A stretch of DNA of 64,000 nt from Istiophorus platypterus. Lineage: Eukaryota > Chordata > Actinopteri > Istiophoriformes > Istiophoridae. Where the stretch lies: the NCBI GenBank assembly GCA_016859345.1, contig CM029118.1, forward strand, positions 32,739,501 through 32,803,500, written 5' to 3'. The notes under the pieces are model-generated. The model searched no databases. It was given only the letters and a program-made list of their open reading frames with translations, and was not told where the DNA came from. The translations under genes were made by a program, and so were the position numbers. Every line of letters begins with the position of its first letter. The stretch's first letter is position 1. Below, piece after piece: positions 1 through 13,152 of the stretch.

Positions 1-420
1 ATGGGATGGTATTTGGCAGGTGATGAGCAGTGCCTGCTTCCCTCCAGACTTGATGCTTAAAATTGAGGCCAACCAGTAAAATCAGGTTCAATCATAGCAG
101 AGACTTTTTTTCCTCGAAATCTGAGAGTCCCTTTAGGTGTTTTTTTTTTTTGCAAACTCCAAACCAGCTTTCATACATCTTTCACTGAGGAGTAGCTTTG
201 TCTGGCCCCTATGTCATAAAGCCCAGCTCAGTGGAGTGCTGTAGTCCTTCTGGAAGGTTCTCCCATTTCTAAACATGATATCTGGAGCTCAGCCAGAGTG
301 ATCATCAGGTTCTTTGTCACCTCTCTTACCAAGGCCCTTCTCTCACATTTGCACAGTTTGACCAAGCAGAAGAGTCTTGGTTGTTCCAAATTTCAAATGG
401 AGGCTGGAGGTTGTGGCTGG
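1..420 (-). mobile_element. Tc1-like transposase fragment, family E (cut by window start)
   Basis: Read on the minus strand, positions 1-420 match the middle of a common teleost Tc1 transposase: the helix-turn-helix side near 420 through to HHLPNTIP at position 1. Internal stops and indels break the frame. The catalytic half, if present, lies outside the window. The terminal repeat on the right side is not recognisable, so this is a relic. Confidence 0.7.
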
Positions 421-2290
421 TCTTTATCATTTTAAGTAAGACTTGAAAATGTAAAGCTACTTTATCCTTTGTGGTATAAGCCAAGGTACATGATGAGATT
501 TTAGTAGGTGGATGGCAGCTGCTGAAACATGATACATCTGATCCAGATGACATACTGCTTTTAGCCACAGGCGCAAAGTTGTGTGGATGCAGCCAAACCT
601 GCTCCATATTAATTTGTACTGTTATGGTGGAAAACTTGTTGGATTTATATTTATGTTGGAGAAAAACTTACCCCTGTCAGTATCATTGTCTTAACGTAAT
701 TATAATCCTTCTGGTGAACAGGTGGTGCAGGAACAAAATTTTAGCCCACTGCCTTGGGTGCAATATTCAGTGATATCTCTAGCCTGGTCAGTGAACAAAG
801 TTCATTATCTATCATTCTTCTTGAAGTTGCTGAAAAGCATCTGAAGCAATAATTAGAACATGTTCCACTAAAACTCTCACTCTAAACCCAGTGTAATACA
901 TCCACAGGTATGTAAGTAAAATGTAATCAGTGTGGCATCAGAACCAGGTCGATGAATCCTTATGAATAACTGAAGATGCATTAATGAGCTCTACATTATA
1001 GAAGTCATCAGATCCATCACATCTTTAGACCACACTGGCTGATCCAGATATGAAGTCAGTAACTGCTAACATAGCCAGAGCACAGTGCTGAGTAGATTTA
1101 AGGCTCAGTCAGTCCTACGTGTGCAGCATATAAACAAGGCTCCAGTCACCATTAAGCTCTGCTCTTCTGCTTCCTCCCTCCTACTAACCTGATCATAGTA
1201 TTGCAGCAAATCCTCCTCTTCCTCTTGCCACCATCACATATAAAAGTGATGGTTCTCTTTTTATGGTTTCCCTTCAACTGCTGTGTGGCTTCTACCCAGC
1301 ATCCTCACCCATTCTGGTTGTGCTCCCTGGATGATCCCCATCCTCTCTAACACTGTGTCTAGCTGAGGAGAGAGCGAGGATGTGGGAAGAGAGAGGCAGT
1401 GGAGCACACGGAGGTGGTAGAGGGAGAGGGAGCAGGGAAAGATGCTCCTTTGTTTAAGAGCTTCCTGTCTCTTGCTCTCTCTCTCTGTCTCTGCTCTGAT
1501 CTATTGCAATCTCACACTGTCCAGTGGATCATTATTAGAATGATCATTTGCTTTAGAAAGAGAAATTAATTGTAATGATTAATGATCATGTTTGAAAGCC
1601 AAAGGTAGCAACAATAAATGTCAAAAAACCAAAGCTAATCAGTTCACTATGATATAAAACAGAGAAAAGAAGTTAATCTAAGGGAATTAAAGAAGCTCCA
1701 AAAAGTTGAACAAGATGCAAGACAATAATTAGTGTTTTTGTAAATAAATAACTAAAATGATAGTCAAATATGTAAATGAAGTTTAGAAGTAAAGTTTAGG
1801 TAATAGTATCGTCTTTCTCCAACTGTCCATATGCAAGTTACCATTTCTTCTCTCTCACACGTGCACACTTTTTGCTTTTATTTCCAAGGTTAAAGGTGCT
1901 TTAAGGGCATGAAAGTTTAAAAAAACAAGAAACAATGTGTCTAAAGCATCAAAATACAGTTTTGCCAAAGCAAAGAACTATAAATTATTATAGATTTCCT
2001 TTATTTCATATCTGCAGTATACTATATATGTGTGTTAGGGTTTTGGTGTGCATGTGTGTGCATATGCACTGTCAAAATTGGAAAAAAAATTCCATTAGAA
2101 TTATTCATTCATTTCAGCTTGACTTATAGTTAAATTGTAGCGGCCCAGGCTAATATGAGAGTTTGCCAGGCAGACAGCCATGGTGGTACAGCTTTTTCTT
2201 TAGTTTTGTTTATTACAATTCAAATTCAAATTCAGTGACTGAAAATGAATCAATATGACTGAATTTCAAATATTCATCGGCGGCCTGTGT
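421..2290. other. Non-coding stretch, no gene recognised
   Basis: Only short open frames without motifs. A purine-rich run (GAGA/GGAGG type) occupies about 1368-1440, followed by a CTCT tract near 1475-1495. No splice-flanked conserved coding segment was found. Confidence 0.5.
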
Positions 2291-2292
2291 TC

Positions 2293-2322
2293 GTGTGTGT
2301 GTGTGTGTGTGTGTTTGTGTGT
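2293..2322. repeat. GT microsatellite
   Basis: A run of TG dinucleotides with a few interruptions at both ends. Confidence 0.9.
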
Positions 2323-2847
2323 ATGATGTCTGCTGGTATCTGTCCGAACCTATTTTTTTTCTTTTTGTTCCTCTGCAGAAGAATGTTGAATTTCTTCTAT
2401 AGGGGACTGTAATCTACAAATAAGCTTGACTTGACTTACATGTCAAAATCCTAATCAAAATTTATGTCCCCTTATCTTCCTGAGCATTGTTCTCTTACTG
2501 ATGAGCCATCATAGTCCAAAGGCAAGAGAAGGTGGTTGGGAGATGATAAAGATATGATTGAAATATTGATATGCTCAGAACCTCCGTCAATTCTAAAGGA
2601 AAGAAATATAGTTACATTAAATGAATAAAAGTTGATGCAATGGACATTTCCCAGTTTTAGAATGCATTTTGGGAATGGCTATAATTTTGTTCTTCCTATA
2701 GGATTTGCCATTATGTAATCAAATAAATGAATATACAGTATGTGTAAATACAAATAATCCCTTTCAAAAACCTAAGATTTTATCCATAGCAATATTACAC
2801 AAAAATTGTGAAACTGGAAGAGTGCTTACATTTCTGTTTACATACAT

Positions 2848-3612
2848 CTAGCTTCAAAAGTATTTGGACAATGACACAATTTTTTTTAAATTTTGCCTCT
2901 GTACACAACCAAAACGGATTTGAAATGAATGAATCAAGATGTGACTGAAGTGTAAACTTTCGGCTTTTATTTCAAGGGGTTTAATTAAAATATTACATAA
3001 ATAGTTTAGGAATTACAGCCATTTTATAGGCTCAAAAATAATAGGATAATTGACACTTCATCAGTTTCAGGGCAAAGTTTGACCTGTTCTCGTTATTTCT
3101 TGACAAATGAAGCAGATAAAAGGTCTGGAGTTGATTCCTGGTGTTGAACTTGCAATTAGTAGCTGTCCATGGGAACCTTTATTATGCATCCAAAGGGGTG
3201 TCAATGCACATCATTGTCAAAGTCTACCATGTAAATACAGAGGGTTTACTACAAGGTGAAACCAAGATTAACAAGTACCAAAATGATGGGAAGAGAAGAG
3301 TGTGGAGAAGGAAAGCAATGGCTCATGATCCAAAGCCACCAATTACATCATTGTTAAACATGGTGGAGGCAGTGATGGTGTGGGCATGTATGGCTGACAG
3401 TGGAAATGGGTCACTGGTGTTCATTGATGATGTGACTGATGCTGATAGAAGCAGCAGGATGGGTTTTGAAGTGTATATGGGTATACTATCTAGTCAGATT
3501 CAGCCATATTGCTGCAACCTGATAGTATGGTGCTTCACTGTACAAATAGTTAATGACCCAACTCATACTGTGAAAGCAAATTTCCGAAAATTGTGTTATT
3601 GTCCTATTACCT
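2848..3612 (+). mobile_element. Tc1/mariner remnant, family A copy 1 (internally deleted)
   Basis: The left terminus reads aaaagtatttggacaatgac, and a diverged inverted counterpart (attgtgttattgtcctatta) ends near 3612. Between them, 3250-3590 (+) encodes transposase fragments: NDGKRRVWRRK, MVWACMADSGNGSLVFIDDVT and IQPYCC...VQIVNDPTH. The N-terminal DNA-binding part and the last catalytic residue region are missing. At about 765 bp it is well short of the usual 1.2-1.6 kb. It cannot encode active transposase. Confidence 0.8.
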
Positions 3613-3837
3613 AAGTGTAACTGCTTGATAGAATTTATCCTGAACTTTACCAGTCCAAATCTCAGCAAACCTGTTCTATGATTCTAACTACACTGAGCCA
3701 TCTCTGACCTGATACCTCAAGCTACCCTACTGATTCACATAAACACCTGAATTCTGAGCAAATTGCAAAAACTAGACAGCCACACAACCAGCTATCGGGG
3801 ATGCATGGTTGTGCCACTGACAAATCAGCATGATGAT

Positions 3838-4020
3838 TGGTAAATGGTAAATGGACCGTACTTATATAGTGCTTTTCTAGTCTTTTTGACTATTCAAAGC
3901 GCTTTTACACTACCGTCACATTCCCCAATTCACACGGCACATTTTTCTACACATTGATGCGCACTACACACATTCACGCACCGATGACACAAGGGGGGAA
4001 CGGATCATAACAGCTTCCCT
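3838..4020 (+). repeat. Dispersed teleost repeat, copy 1 (TGGTAAATGGAC family)
   Basis: The block begins with ggtaaatggtaaatggac and carries tatatagtgcttttctagtc and caaagcgctttt. The same block recurs at 45123-45390 in this window and resembles a very common teleost interspersed repeat. I cannot assign it to a named class. Confidence 0.65.
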
Positions 4021-4795
4021 TTTGCTGGGAAAATGTGTAGTAAACCTACTGTTATCTAATCGACTATACTCTTCCATCTTTTACAAAAATCCCTCATCAT
4101 CTATTATTGACTCTGCTACTACACAGGTACTACAATGTACTGGTGCTGGGAGTTTTATTAAACTAAAAATAAAACTTTCTCCACATGTTCAGTGTGAACA
4201 GTCCAGTTTGAACATACAGTCAGAATGCAACAAATAAGGCTTGTGGCTCTTAACAATCACAGTTTCAGTTCTGTTTATACTAAATTTAGGCAGTGCTGCA
4301 CTTGCTCGACACATTTATACATTTCAGTTTGCAGTCACATCCTTCCTGAACCTGCCTGTTGCCTCTTACACCATAGCAAGAAAACAAGGCCATGTGCAGA
4401 GAAAGAATTTAGAGAGGGAAGGATGAGATACAGGCAGAGAACTCACTTCTTTGTTGCTCCATGTTGCTGGGAGTGTCTCCAGAATCCTGGGGAAGACCAA
4501 CAGTCCAGTAGGACATTCCCACCGAAGTCTGATTAACCACTATCAGAGCAGAGTTCCTTCAAAGAGAGGAGGCCTGGATTCAACTGTCAAATGTTGAACA
4601 AAGACAAAGCAGAAGTGATGAAGAACACACAGTTCTCTGGAGCCATACAAAAAAACCTTTTTACCAGTTAAATAGGCACAAATTAGTCATACAGCCCAAA
4701 TGGAATGACATTTATTTAAAAACTACTGACTTCAGACTATTAACAAATTTCTTTTTTTTATATTTGAAGTGCGTAAAAGATTGAGGAGCTGTGCT
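4021..4795. other. Non-coding stretch, no gene recognised
   Basis: Overlapping open frames of 61-103 codons occur at 4022-4536 (+), but they overlap in different frames and show no domain or splice context. Probably chance or unclassified repeat sequence. Confidence 0.45.
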
Positions 4796-4799
4796 GGTA

Positions 4800-5770
4800 T
4801 TTTTTTGGATTACAATATATACAGACATGACAAATTAAAGAAAAATCCAACATTAAGTTGTTGGGCCACCATGTGCTGCCAGAACAGTCACAACACATGG
4901 AGAGGTGGAACATCATTCTTCCAAAAGATAATCTCTCATTTAGTGTTTTAATGTTGGTGGTGGAGAGGCCTGTCTAACATATCAGTCCAAAATCTCCCAT
5001 AGGTTTTCAGTTGGGTTGAGATCTGATGACTGAGAAGGCCACAGCATATGATTCACATCATATTCGTACACAAACCTTTGCTCCCTATGTATGGGGGCAT
5101 TTTCATCCAGGAAGAAACCCCTCCCATCAGGATAGAAATGTCTCATCATAGAATGAAGGGGATCAATCAGAAAAAAACCTCTGTAGTGATTTGTAGTGTC
5201 CCTTCCCTTTAAGGAGAAAAGTGACCCCAAAACATGCCAGAAAAAATGCACCCCACAGCATAACAGAGCTACAAGATCCCCTCACTGGGGGGGTCAAGCA
5301 TTCAGGCCTGTACTGTTCTCTTGGTTTGCACCACACATACATCCAACCACTGGTCTAGAATATGGTGAAGGAATACTCATCTGAAAATGTCACTTTTTTC
5401 CACATCTCTGTAGACCATATTTTTTGCACCACTGAACTCTCAGATGTGCATCTTTGTAATGAGGGATTTATGCACTGCAACCCAACAATATCCCTCTCTC
5501 TGTAATTGTCAATTGACTTTTCTTGCTGACACAGTCTGATCATGCTCTGCATGACATTCTCAGTCCCTAGCAGAACCATAGATCTAAATACAGCAGTCAT
5601 TTTAGTCCTAGAAGCTTGTGCCATCTGTGCCCACTCATTCCTCTTTCAACATTACTTAGATCTTGCCACCTTGATACAAAATCAGAATCAACTGGGCATG
5701 CACAGCTTTTTTATTCATGCCATAGATCTTATTGGATATTAACTGTCTAATTGTATCAATAAGTGCAGTC
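4800..5770 (-). mobile_element. Tc1/mariner remnant, family B copy 1
   Basis: On the minus strand two separated transposase pieces remain: 5624-5355, ending in the first catalytic region (VTFSDEYSF), and 5251-4982, containing FYPDGRGFFLDENAPIH (second catalytic region) and SSDLNPTENLWEILD (third). A stop and frame change between them break the gene. The related, more deleted copy is at 36120-36790 on the plus strand. Confidence 0.78.
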
Positions 5771-5837
5771 ATGTTTTAATTAGTTTTCTTATCAGGGCCA
5801 ATGCAATGGCTAGTGAGAGGACCCTATTGAAACTGCT

Positions 5838-5872
5838 AAGTTTATTATTATTATTATTGTTATTATCATTAC
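5838..5872. repeat. TTA/TTG trinucleotide microsatellite
   Basis: Tandem TTA units interrupted by TTG and TCA. Confidence 0.8.
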
Positions 5873-5904
5873 TAATCTTATTATATTTAGGACAAATCCA
5901 TTGC

Positions 5905-6345
5905 ATTTTTGAGGGGCTAAATGCTTGAAGCTCTGCACATGCGTTAGACATGGTGAAAATTTACACATTTTATGGGTCTTGCATATGGGTGTGGCAAAAT
6001 GTTTTGTTAGCACCCCCTACAATATTTCAACAGCGTAGCCCTCAGAGTATGTTTCACCTCCATGTACATGAAATATCCCTTACAAAAAAGCCTCACGGAG
6101 CCATACCATAAACCCAACAGCAAGTCAGCCATTTTGAATTTACTGTGCAATTTTGGTGCACTAGCAACTGACAGTAGGGAGTGCATGATACAAATATGCA
6201 ACTATCGGACACAGTGAGTTATATTTAACTCACTGGTTTTGTGTCCAACAATCATGCAAATTCAGAACCAAGCCATACAACGTGCATTAGCACCATTAAC
6301 GCAACTTCCCCCAGGAGCTCAAATTGCGAGGGCCTGTTCAACACT
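5905..6345. repeat. Dispersed teleost repeat (AGCACCCCCTA... family), unclassified
   Basis: Contains agcaccccctacaatattt, ggagccataccataaaccca and agtcagccattttgaattt in an order I recognise from an abundant fish interspersed repeat. No coding potential. The class is unknown to me. Confidence 0.45.
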
Positions 6346-9300
6346 GCTTAGAGATTTAATCTAATCTAGTTTTCAATTTCATTTATAATTTAATGATCCA
6401 TTCCTTTAAGGAAAGGATCAGCAGAATTAGATTTTTTGATACAGTTTCCAAAATCCACAGATAATTCTGTGACAGACCATCTGCAAGTAGAAGACATCCA
6501 ACATGAGTGGGCTTTACAAAAATCTTCTTTCCAGATTCCAAAGGCAAAATAAAAAAGCTGTAAATGTCCATTTCCAACACATTGTTTGAATCTTGTTTTA
6601 GTGGGAAATGCAAGTTTGGGCTTGCCCTTTTTGGATTTTTTTTTTTTTTTGAAAAGCCTTACACCTTAATCTCTAGCTCTCTACAATACCATGCAGTGTT
6701 TGTGAAAATGCAAGACGTGAATCCAGCTCCATACAGAAACTCCACACAGATGTACAGAAACTCTCAAACACCCAATAGGGTTGCAGGGAAATGGCCCTAA
6801 AAACTCTTTAAAAAGTCCTCCCTGCTGTTGTTAATTTCTGGGGTGCAAAAGAGGCAACAAAGCTATTATAATTTCTTAACTTTGAATTAATTCTATGCAT
6901 GGAAATCACATCAACTGTGGTAATGGAAATCGTGGTTGCTGTAAATGCACACCAGCAGCACAATATGGACTTTGAAGCTGCCTATGCTGGTCTTCATGGT
7001 GGCCTATCAGAATGAAGCAACTCAGGACTAAAGGGAAATTTAAAAAAATGCCTTAACTTAAGCTGATAGAGCAGATATTGAGGCTCCTGATGTGATCACT
7101 AGGCAGGAAAAATACTGAATAGTTCTAGCCAAGATGAAGTACAGCTCAACATCCGCAACAGATGACCAAAAGCCGCAGTCCAGAGGAAGGCTGTACCTCA
7201 CATTCCTGGACACAGTAGGAACTCCAGAGACTTTTAAAGGAAAAGGGAACACAGAAAAATCCTATTGTTGCTGCACTGCCTGACAGCTCAGTTGTCAGAG
7301 TACAGACTGCTGCTCCAGCTCTGAATTTATGGATTTGAAAAGGATGAAAAAAATACACGTTTATCATCTCTGTTTTATCGCCCTGAACATAAGCATGTGT
7401 GTGTATGTATTTGGTTATATGAATGTTATATAGGCTAGTGTGCAAAATCAGGAAGCGGCATGAAAATATAGTTGGTCCAGAGGTGCCTTTTTCGGTTCTA
7501 CACACTCCTTTTATTGGTATAAGATGATGAAAAATAACCTGGATTCATAAAATTCAGCTTTTATAATTTATTTTGTTCCTATATAGATTCATCTCCCTTT
7601 ACTAAACATCACAATGGTGAGTGGACTGCTGCGCCATGCAGAGGTTTGGAACGCATACTATTTAAATCGGTGACTCTTTCTGGATTTGAATAATGTGTGG
7701 AAATATACTGAATTGTATTCCACAGCGTAAGTTATTTACTAATAGGAAAAAAATCTTGTTTTAAAGATTAGACACTTTTTCTTTAATGACAACGTCATGT
7801 ACCAAATCCAATAAAGCAAAATGTGAGCACACCAGACAAAATATTGTGACACAACATATATTCTTGAAAACTCACTGCATGTTGGAGAGGTCCAGCGAGC
7901 ACAAGACGTTTAAGAGCTGCGGACTCCTCAGCAGCGGCAGGCACAGAAGAGTGTTTGACACTACATGTTACTGGACTTCCTGATTCCACGATACAATCTT
8001 TCCAATCCACATGCGCGCTGCGTCAAGTCAGACCGGACTATCCGGCCCCAGAATGAACGAACTACTCTTTTCTACTCTATCATGCGAATTCGATACGAAT
8101 CGAGTTTACTTTGCTACGTGCTGCTTTTAGGAAGTAGCCTCTGCCCTCACTCTAAGTCCAACATTGACAAAAAGCTTGCCTTCTCCCGCCTAAATGTCTT
8201 TTATATGTTACTAAACTAAACACTAGCCATATAAATGAAAGCATTAAAACCTTAACTTACTTGAGTAATGTGGGACAAACTTTAGCCATTTTTAATTATA
8301 ACAGGTAATGTATGACTAAAAAATGTTTACCCCTCGGGCTTGTTGGTCTGCTTGTATAACTTGTATACTCTACTCGACTCGATTCGTAATACCATCTCTA
8401 ATACCATCTCTAATACCTACGCTCTTTCCTCAACATTTCCCGTGAATGCCTAACTGAAGTCAATAAACCGAAGAATGCCGAAGAGAGTGCTTCGAAGCTT
8501 CGGGGTCGGACTGATCCATGTACCAGGGTCAGTAGATAGAGCTAATAAGGCTTCTTACCTTGACTATGTTATTCGAGATTCCTGCTGCCTGCGAACTTCT
8601 CTCTTACGGAGTGTATGTTGGGATGAGGTTAGAAGATGATTGTTTTCCTTGTTTTTCCAGATATAAGCACTCACAGTCTTTCCAGAATTCGTGATGAGAG
8701 CAGACTGATTGGAAGAACATTTTTCTTTGGGCAGAGATAAGTTGAATAACTACTTAGCAGGTCTTGCAGTGAACAGAGCAGAAAGCTAGATCTTGGCCTG
8801 GAGCTTTATCTTCAAGAAGTGAGGTCAGACTTTTTTCCACTCCATCTAAAAATATCAGGTAATATGAGGTGACAGTTTTTTTCCCATACATGATCTATAT
8901 CTCTGTATATAGCAGTAAATCATTTGAGACATGATCATTCAAATCAGACCGCAAGTCTTGTATCTCTCTTCCAAATTTTGCAGGCAAAGTGATTTGCCAT
9001 TTTCCTGGTTTAGTTTTGATTTTCCATCTATCTTAGCATTAGCTAGATATTATCCTTTAAACCCACTGGGTAAATCCTGTACTGTATTCCAGATTTGTTT
9101 TTACTAATTCATATATCCTTCAAATGTTTTGTTTTTTTTTATAAAATGGTATGTTTTCCAGTCATTTAACTAAATCCAAACTGTCTGCATTTTCTATATA
9201 TATTGTCTATATATTGACCTCAAGGTACACCATCTGAACAAGTAGCAGCCAAATCTATTTGGTAATCTTGTGCTTTGAATAATTTATTGCCTTACAGTCA

Positions 9301-9540
9301 ATCTAAGAATCGTTAGAACTTTGGCATATTTTGATATGTACATAAGGTTTTGATCCATCCAAGACAACTGGACTAATTTGGCAATTGAGCATTTACCTGG
9401 TTTATTACAAAAATATCAGATCAAAAGTAGTTTCAGTTGTGTGCAAAAAAAATGGTTTGTTGCAGACTCTCATGAGCACAGGTGCTAGGTGCATTCCATT
9501 ATTTCCTGGTAGTCACTATTTTGTATCATTTTACTGTCTC
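6346..9540. other. Non-coding stretch with a CpG-richer island near 7900-8560
   Basis: No gene was recognised. Within an AT-rich background, 7900-8560 is richer in CpG and carries motifs such as acgaatcgagt (8095-8105), its inverse at 8377-8387, a tandem aataccatctct (8390-8415) and cttcgaagcttcgggg near 8490. This is probably an old transposon, possibly hAT-like, but unproven. Confidence 0.35.
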
Positions 9541-9544
9541 TCTC

Positions 9545-9770
9545 TCTTGAGTTAGGGCGCCATCAGCTCCTCGGGAGGGATTTCTAGAGGCCACGCCTCC
9601 GGATCGCCCTTCTGTGTTTATGCCCCCAGTCATCTTTTTCTTTAGTTGGTCCACTCTCTTCATGTCTCTGGGTTCATCCATGTTTATCCACTAATTGTCA
9701 GCTGGCCCGGTCCTTCGTCAGACTATAAAGCTGGTTCAGGCAAACACCGTGGCATCTGTGATTTTATATG
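9545..9770. repeat. GC-richer block, possible LTR or transposon fragment
   Basis: A sharply bounded GC-richer block (gggcgccatcagctcctcgg through ggccacgcctcc to ctggcccggtccttcgtcag) in AT-rich DNA. It looks like a fragment of a fish repeat, but no coding or paired terminus was found. Confidence 0.3.
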
Positions 9771-12599
9771 AATAGGCCGCATCTGTGTTTCTTAGAAAAA
9801 TTGTTAACATGGGTTATAGTTACCTCTATAATCAACTTCAATCTGTTTTTTGTCACAATAAGGATGACTAGTTCTGAGATGCTAGTTTTGTGTATGTTTG
9901 GGATCAGTCTTTTAATATGTCTGCCATTGTGTGTTTTGCTGTAACTGACGCAGCAGAGGTTGTGTCAATCTTCAGTACACATGCTGAATTTGAAAATGTA
10001 CTTAATAGCTCTTGTGATTCTTGTACACTACACACCGTGCAACTGAAGTTACCCTGAGCCTCCCTGTCTCCATGGCCATAGACATGTGGTGTCTTGGATG
10101 TGTGCACAGGTTCTTTTACATTGCCAAACATGCATTTGCAATAAACTGCGAGTAACAACAAGTGAGTAACCAAATACTTCTAGATTAAAATGCAAAGACT
10201 GTGATATTCTGCCCTGGACACATCCAAACCCAACAGGGGACTTGTTGTAGACTGTCAGCTAATGTGATTCTTTATAGTCTGTCTCCAGATTAGAGGCATT
10301 GTGGATGTACTGGGCCAGCCATCTGACCAACTCCTCTGTGCTGGGAACTATAGCCAAAATTCATTTATTTTCATTTGTCAGCTCCCTAAAATGCATTATA
10401 CATACAGACCCAGAGAACAAGATCACTCTGGAGAAGACTCTCGCACACCTCTTTGTCATAATCGCCCATCTGGTGGATGAAATAGACACAAGCTGGTAGT
10501 AACTGAGACTTTGGTTGGGTTTAGGTAGGGTTGAATAGATACATGATTGGATTAATGGACAGTTTCGTTTACTGATTGAGTGATCCATTAATTGTCATGT
10601 TTTATTCAGCGCAAAGGATTCACTAGTGAAAATGGCTGTCATACCAATAGATGACCTGAATGAGGACCTATTTCAGAGGATGAGGCTGAGGAAGAGTCCA
10701 AAGGTGGAGAGTCTTCATCCACACGACATTCAAATAATTTAGGCTCAGCCAATTCTCACTCCTGTAATTGCGCTAAAAATATGCCTCACTTGTCTGATCA
10801 AGAAGCTGCTGCAGTAATAGACGCTGCTGGCTAAGCTGTAGAGGATCAGCTCGTAGCTGGTTGCAGCCTGTCCAGCTGAGGAGACATTTGCCAATGGCAG
10901 GTCACCTCATAAGGGTCCAACTGCAACAGTTAACAGGAGCCCACCAACAAGAAAAAGTAATTTTGTGGCAAAGCAATATGGACCTTGTTTGGGATGAATT
11001 AATACGAATAAAGAAATGATGAATGTCATAATCATATGGGCCAAGTGCAAACAGCAGTCATTGGAGTTTTTGGAGGCGGCCAAGGTTGATCAATTTTCTT
11101 GTATAAAAGTCACACCATTCCTACACAAAAGGAGCAAAATTGACAAGTTATATTGGATTTTCTTTATTCGAAATTTCTATTTAAATACAAAACTAATGTG
11201 ACAAAAGGCAGAGACAGCCCATGTTTGATAATAAACAAACACTCAGACAATTAAGTTGGTTATATTTAAAAAAAAAAAAAAGTTAGATTTGACACAATCC
11301 ATGCAATGATAACATTGATGCGGTTACAATACTACATTGTATTGAAAAGGTAAATATTACCTTATCCGGGACAGGAAACAGAGTTCCTTCCAACAATTGA
11401 AAGAGAAGGCACATTCTCAGCAGAGAGAACATTCATATTAGATCACATCAGGTTAGAATCAGCAATTGAAAATAGTAACCAAGGTAGATTTTTAATCTGC
11501 AAACAAGGGCTACTCAACAATGACTAAAATAATTTATATTTTTTCCACATCATCCAATGTAGAGATGGTTTTGTGCATTTATTTATCTTATGCAATCAAA
11601 ATGTTTTAAGGACTGGACTAGACAGGCAAAAAAATCAATCATTATAACTTAAGAAATACTTAACTATTTTTGATTTCATTGGATTGGGGGACATCCCAGA
11701 GGCAATCTTTAATCTCTTCTCCTTTTTGAATTCTGTTTAGAGCAAATAAAGAATGGAATAACGCTAGAAGATCAGGACACAACTTTCCATCTGAAAGAAA
11801 CATTGATTTGAAAATCTCACTTGACTCTGAAAATCTCAAAGTTGGGTTGTTGGCCTGCCTCCCATTAAAGGATCAGTTGAGCTTGAAAAAAATCATTATT
11901 GATCTGGGAAAGAGTAATGTAAGCAAAAAAAAAAACGAAAAAAAAAAAAAACCCACACACAATTCATTGAATTCATCAGCAGACAAAGTTTCTTTACTTG
12001 TCATGGAGGTGGTTCCTTTTTCATTTCATATAGAATTTTGGTCACATAATAATTTCACTGCTGTCTTCAAAAATTATGTATTTATGTATGTATGTATGTC
12101 ACCTAAGGCAGGAAAATGCTTTCTAGGAAATTCCAGGAAAAAGTAAGTACATGAAAAAGCAGACCTGGGGGCTTTAAGGCTACTAGGGTACGAAGAAACA
12201 GTTCCTACTGAAGAACAGCAAAGAACTACAGGAGCAGTACATCAGTGAAATAACAAGGACACTGAACAAGAGCCGGAATGATCAGCAAAAACTGACAACA
12301 TTAGCTCTCTGAAAACAAAGACACTCCCAGCATCGTATGGGAGAGGTCAAGGATCATCAACCTGGAGTCAGTGAAAGATAAAAGAGTCCATAGCAAGTGT
12401 GCAAACTCCATCCACAGATGAAAATCATGAAAATCACCTCTTAAAATATCCAAATAAGTAATCTTTATAGTTATTTTTGTTAAATGGTGTTCTTTTGTGT
12501 TTTTCTTGGATTTTGTATGCTCTTAAAAAGAACCTTGTAATTTGGTATAAACTTCGGGTAAAACTGAGAATTCATTGAAATAAAACTGTTAATATTCAG
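9771..12599. other. Intergenic DNA between lrrk1 side and aldh1a3, no gene recognised
   Basis: Short open frames only. An open stretch near 11400-11520 (+) ends in a stop but has no assignable motif. Poly-A runs at 11269-11281 and 11925-11952 suggest old retroposed tails. No lrrk1 exon was recognised. Confidence 0.4.
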
Positions 12600-13152
12600 T
12601 AATTAATAATTTATTACTGGAAAGTTATTTGTCATATATGTTGCAGTGTGTGCTTGGCTGTAGACAAATTTTATTTGTGTATGTTCAGCTGACCTGCTGT
12701 GCTCTAATGGTTAAGCCAGCAGTTTCTTGGAATTAATTAATTTATTAATTAATTTCTGGAAATTAACCGGCTGAACACTTTCTCTTTTTTCTCGATGATA
12801 ACTGTAGTACCAAGTCACACTTTTTTCTGTGGAACTTCTAAATAAATTTTAAAAATTTTCTGAGAATTTACTAAATTCTCAGAAAATATGAACCCGTAAA
12901 GTAGAGCATTACCAGTTTTATGCACTCACATTACTAAAAATGTTGAGTGAAATCCTATCCTCACCTACAATATGTCACAGAAAATCATAAAAGAAACTCT
13001 GATATGTGTATAGACCAAGTGATACTGGCCTGACCCTAATTTCAACATCATGAGCATGACCAAGACAAAGAAGGGACTGATGGGATTGTAGGGAAATGTA
13101 TTGCGGCATTATGTGATGGGAAATGCAGAGCACTTGATTTTCCCAGTTCGTC
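12600..13152 (-). other. Presumed aldh1a3 3' UTR with candidate poly(A) signals
   Basis: This is the sequence downstream of the aldh1a3 stop. On the minus strand AATAAA occurs at about 12746-12741, 12675-12670 and 12615-12610. The first would give a 3' UTR of about 400 nt. None can be shown to be used. A strong palindrome lies at 12855-12887. Confidence 0.45.
12855..12887. repeat. Perfect inverted repeat, 16-bp arms, 1-bp centre
   Basis: The arm attttctgagaattta (12855-12870) is followed by a single c and its exact reverse complement (12872-12887). It lies about 270 bases after the aldh1a3 stop and could fold as a hairpin in the transcript. Confidence 0.9.

Noticed and set aside
1..13000. 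lrrk1 exons expected from synteny
   Set aside because: I searched by eye for kinase, ROC/COR or LRR coding segments on the minus strand and recognised none; lrrk1 probably begins beyond the window.
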